A stretch of DNA of 13,173 nt from MGBC114844 sp910585855 (GTDB taxonomy: Bacteria > Bacillota > Clostridia > Lachnospirales > Lachnospiraceae). The notes under the pieces are model-generated. The model saw only the letters and a program-made list of their open reading frames with translations. It did no database searches and was not told the origin of the DNA. This document shows, piece by piece, positions 13,051 to 13,173 of the stretch (positions are counted from its first letter, which is position 1; the number at the start of each line of letters is the position of its first letter). The DNA lies in assembly GCA_965646165.1 (NCBI GenBank), contig CBFFYP010000102.1:1-13173 (forward strand), in the 5' to 3' direction. A program made the position numbers and the translations under genes.

Positions 13051-13173
13051 GGACGCCAGATTCGAAAACGGTGGGCCGCCTGCCGTTCCGGTTTCCAAAA
13101 AGCAAGAAGTTCTAAGACTTCTGCCGTTTCATTCATCCAGCCGGACAGACCGGGGCGCAATTCGCCCTCATAA
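13051..13173 (-). repeat. Structured dispersed element, copy 5 (cut by the window end)
   Basis: Minus-orientation copy, of which the 3' third is visible. It shows the terminal arm 13055-13080 (TTCG and GGGCCGCC variants), hairpin E, the CCGGACAGACCGG region and GGGGCG-CAATT-CGCCC of stem C. The complementary arm should lie beyond 13173. Just before it, 13028-13050 carries short GGANGC/GGACAC repeats similar to the element's end. Confidence 0.88.

Noticed and set aside
1..13173. CRISPR array, tRNA, rRNA or transposase gene
   Set aside because: The repeats are long, dispersed and in both orientations without regular spacers; no tRNA-like T-arm, rRNA segment or transposase motif was found.

Overview
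The window reads as a low-to-moderate GC Firmicutes chromosome, most likely a gut clostridium of the Lachnospiraceae. This rests on the conserved gene order eno-secG-rnr-smpB, AGGAGG-type ribosome binding sites, good sigma-A promoters with 17-base spacers, a rubrerythrin, and a 'GGGGGACGCTGAAA' intergenic repeat that I associate from memory, without verification, with Lachnospiraceae. No plasmid, phage or transposase gene is visible.

Layout. Positions 175-5502, all on the plus strand, hold housekeeping genes: enolase (eno), SecG, RNase R (rnr) and SmpB. SecG has its own extended -10 promoter and a strong terminator. rnr and smpB are 3 bases apart and form an operon for RNA decay and trans-translation. 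Positions 5754-8169 hold two minus-strand genes in clearly AT-richer DNA. One encodes an exported two-domain beta-rich protein. The other encodes a secreted chymotrypsin-fold serine protease with a complete His-Asp-Ser triad, whose start region looks frameshifted at a 7-base homopolymer. From 8884 the plus strand carries an antibiotic-resistance-type ABC-F ATPase behind a roughly 430-nt structured leader with an attenuator, then a rubrerythrin, then a membrane-anchored TraB/ChaN/erythromycin-esterase-like protein with its own promoter.

The most striking feature is a dispersed intergenic element of about 350 bp, present five times in 13 kb. Three copies are complete; the window edges cut the other two. 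Its ends form a 26-29 bp stem whose sequence differs between copies while the two arms stay complementary. Two internal stems also vary in a compensatory way and contain G-U pairs. This suggests a structured RNA, or an RNA-like mobile element, rather than an ordinary MITE. I do not recognise the family.

A second, unrelated repeat beginning GGGGGACGCTGAAA lies directly after smpB and after the ABC-F gene, where it can act as a terminator. The genes fall into functional groups rather than one system: glycolysis, secretion and RNA quality control in the first block; an exported protease with a possible Ig-like partner in the second; ribosome protection and oxidative-stress defence in the third. 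The repeats fill most of the long gaps between them.
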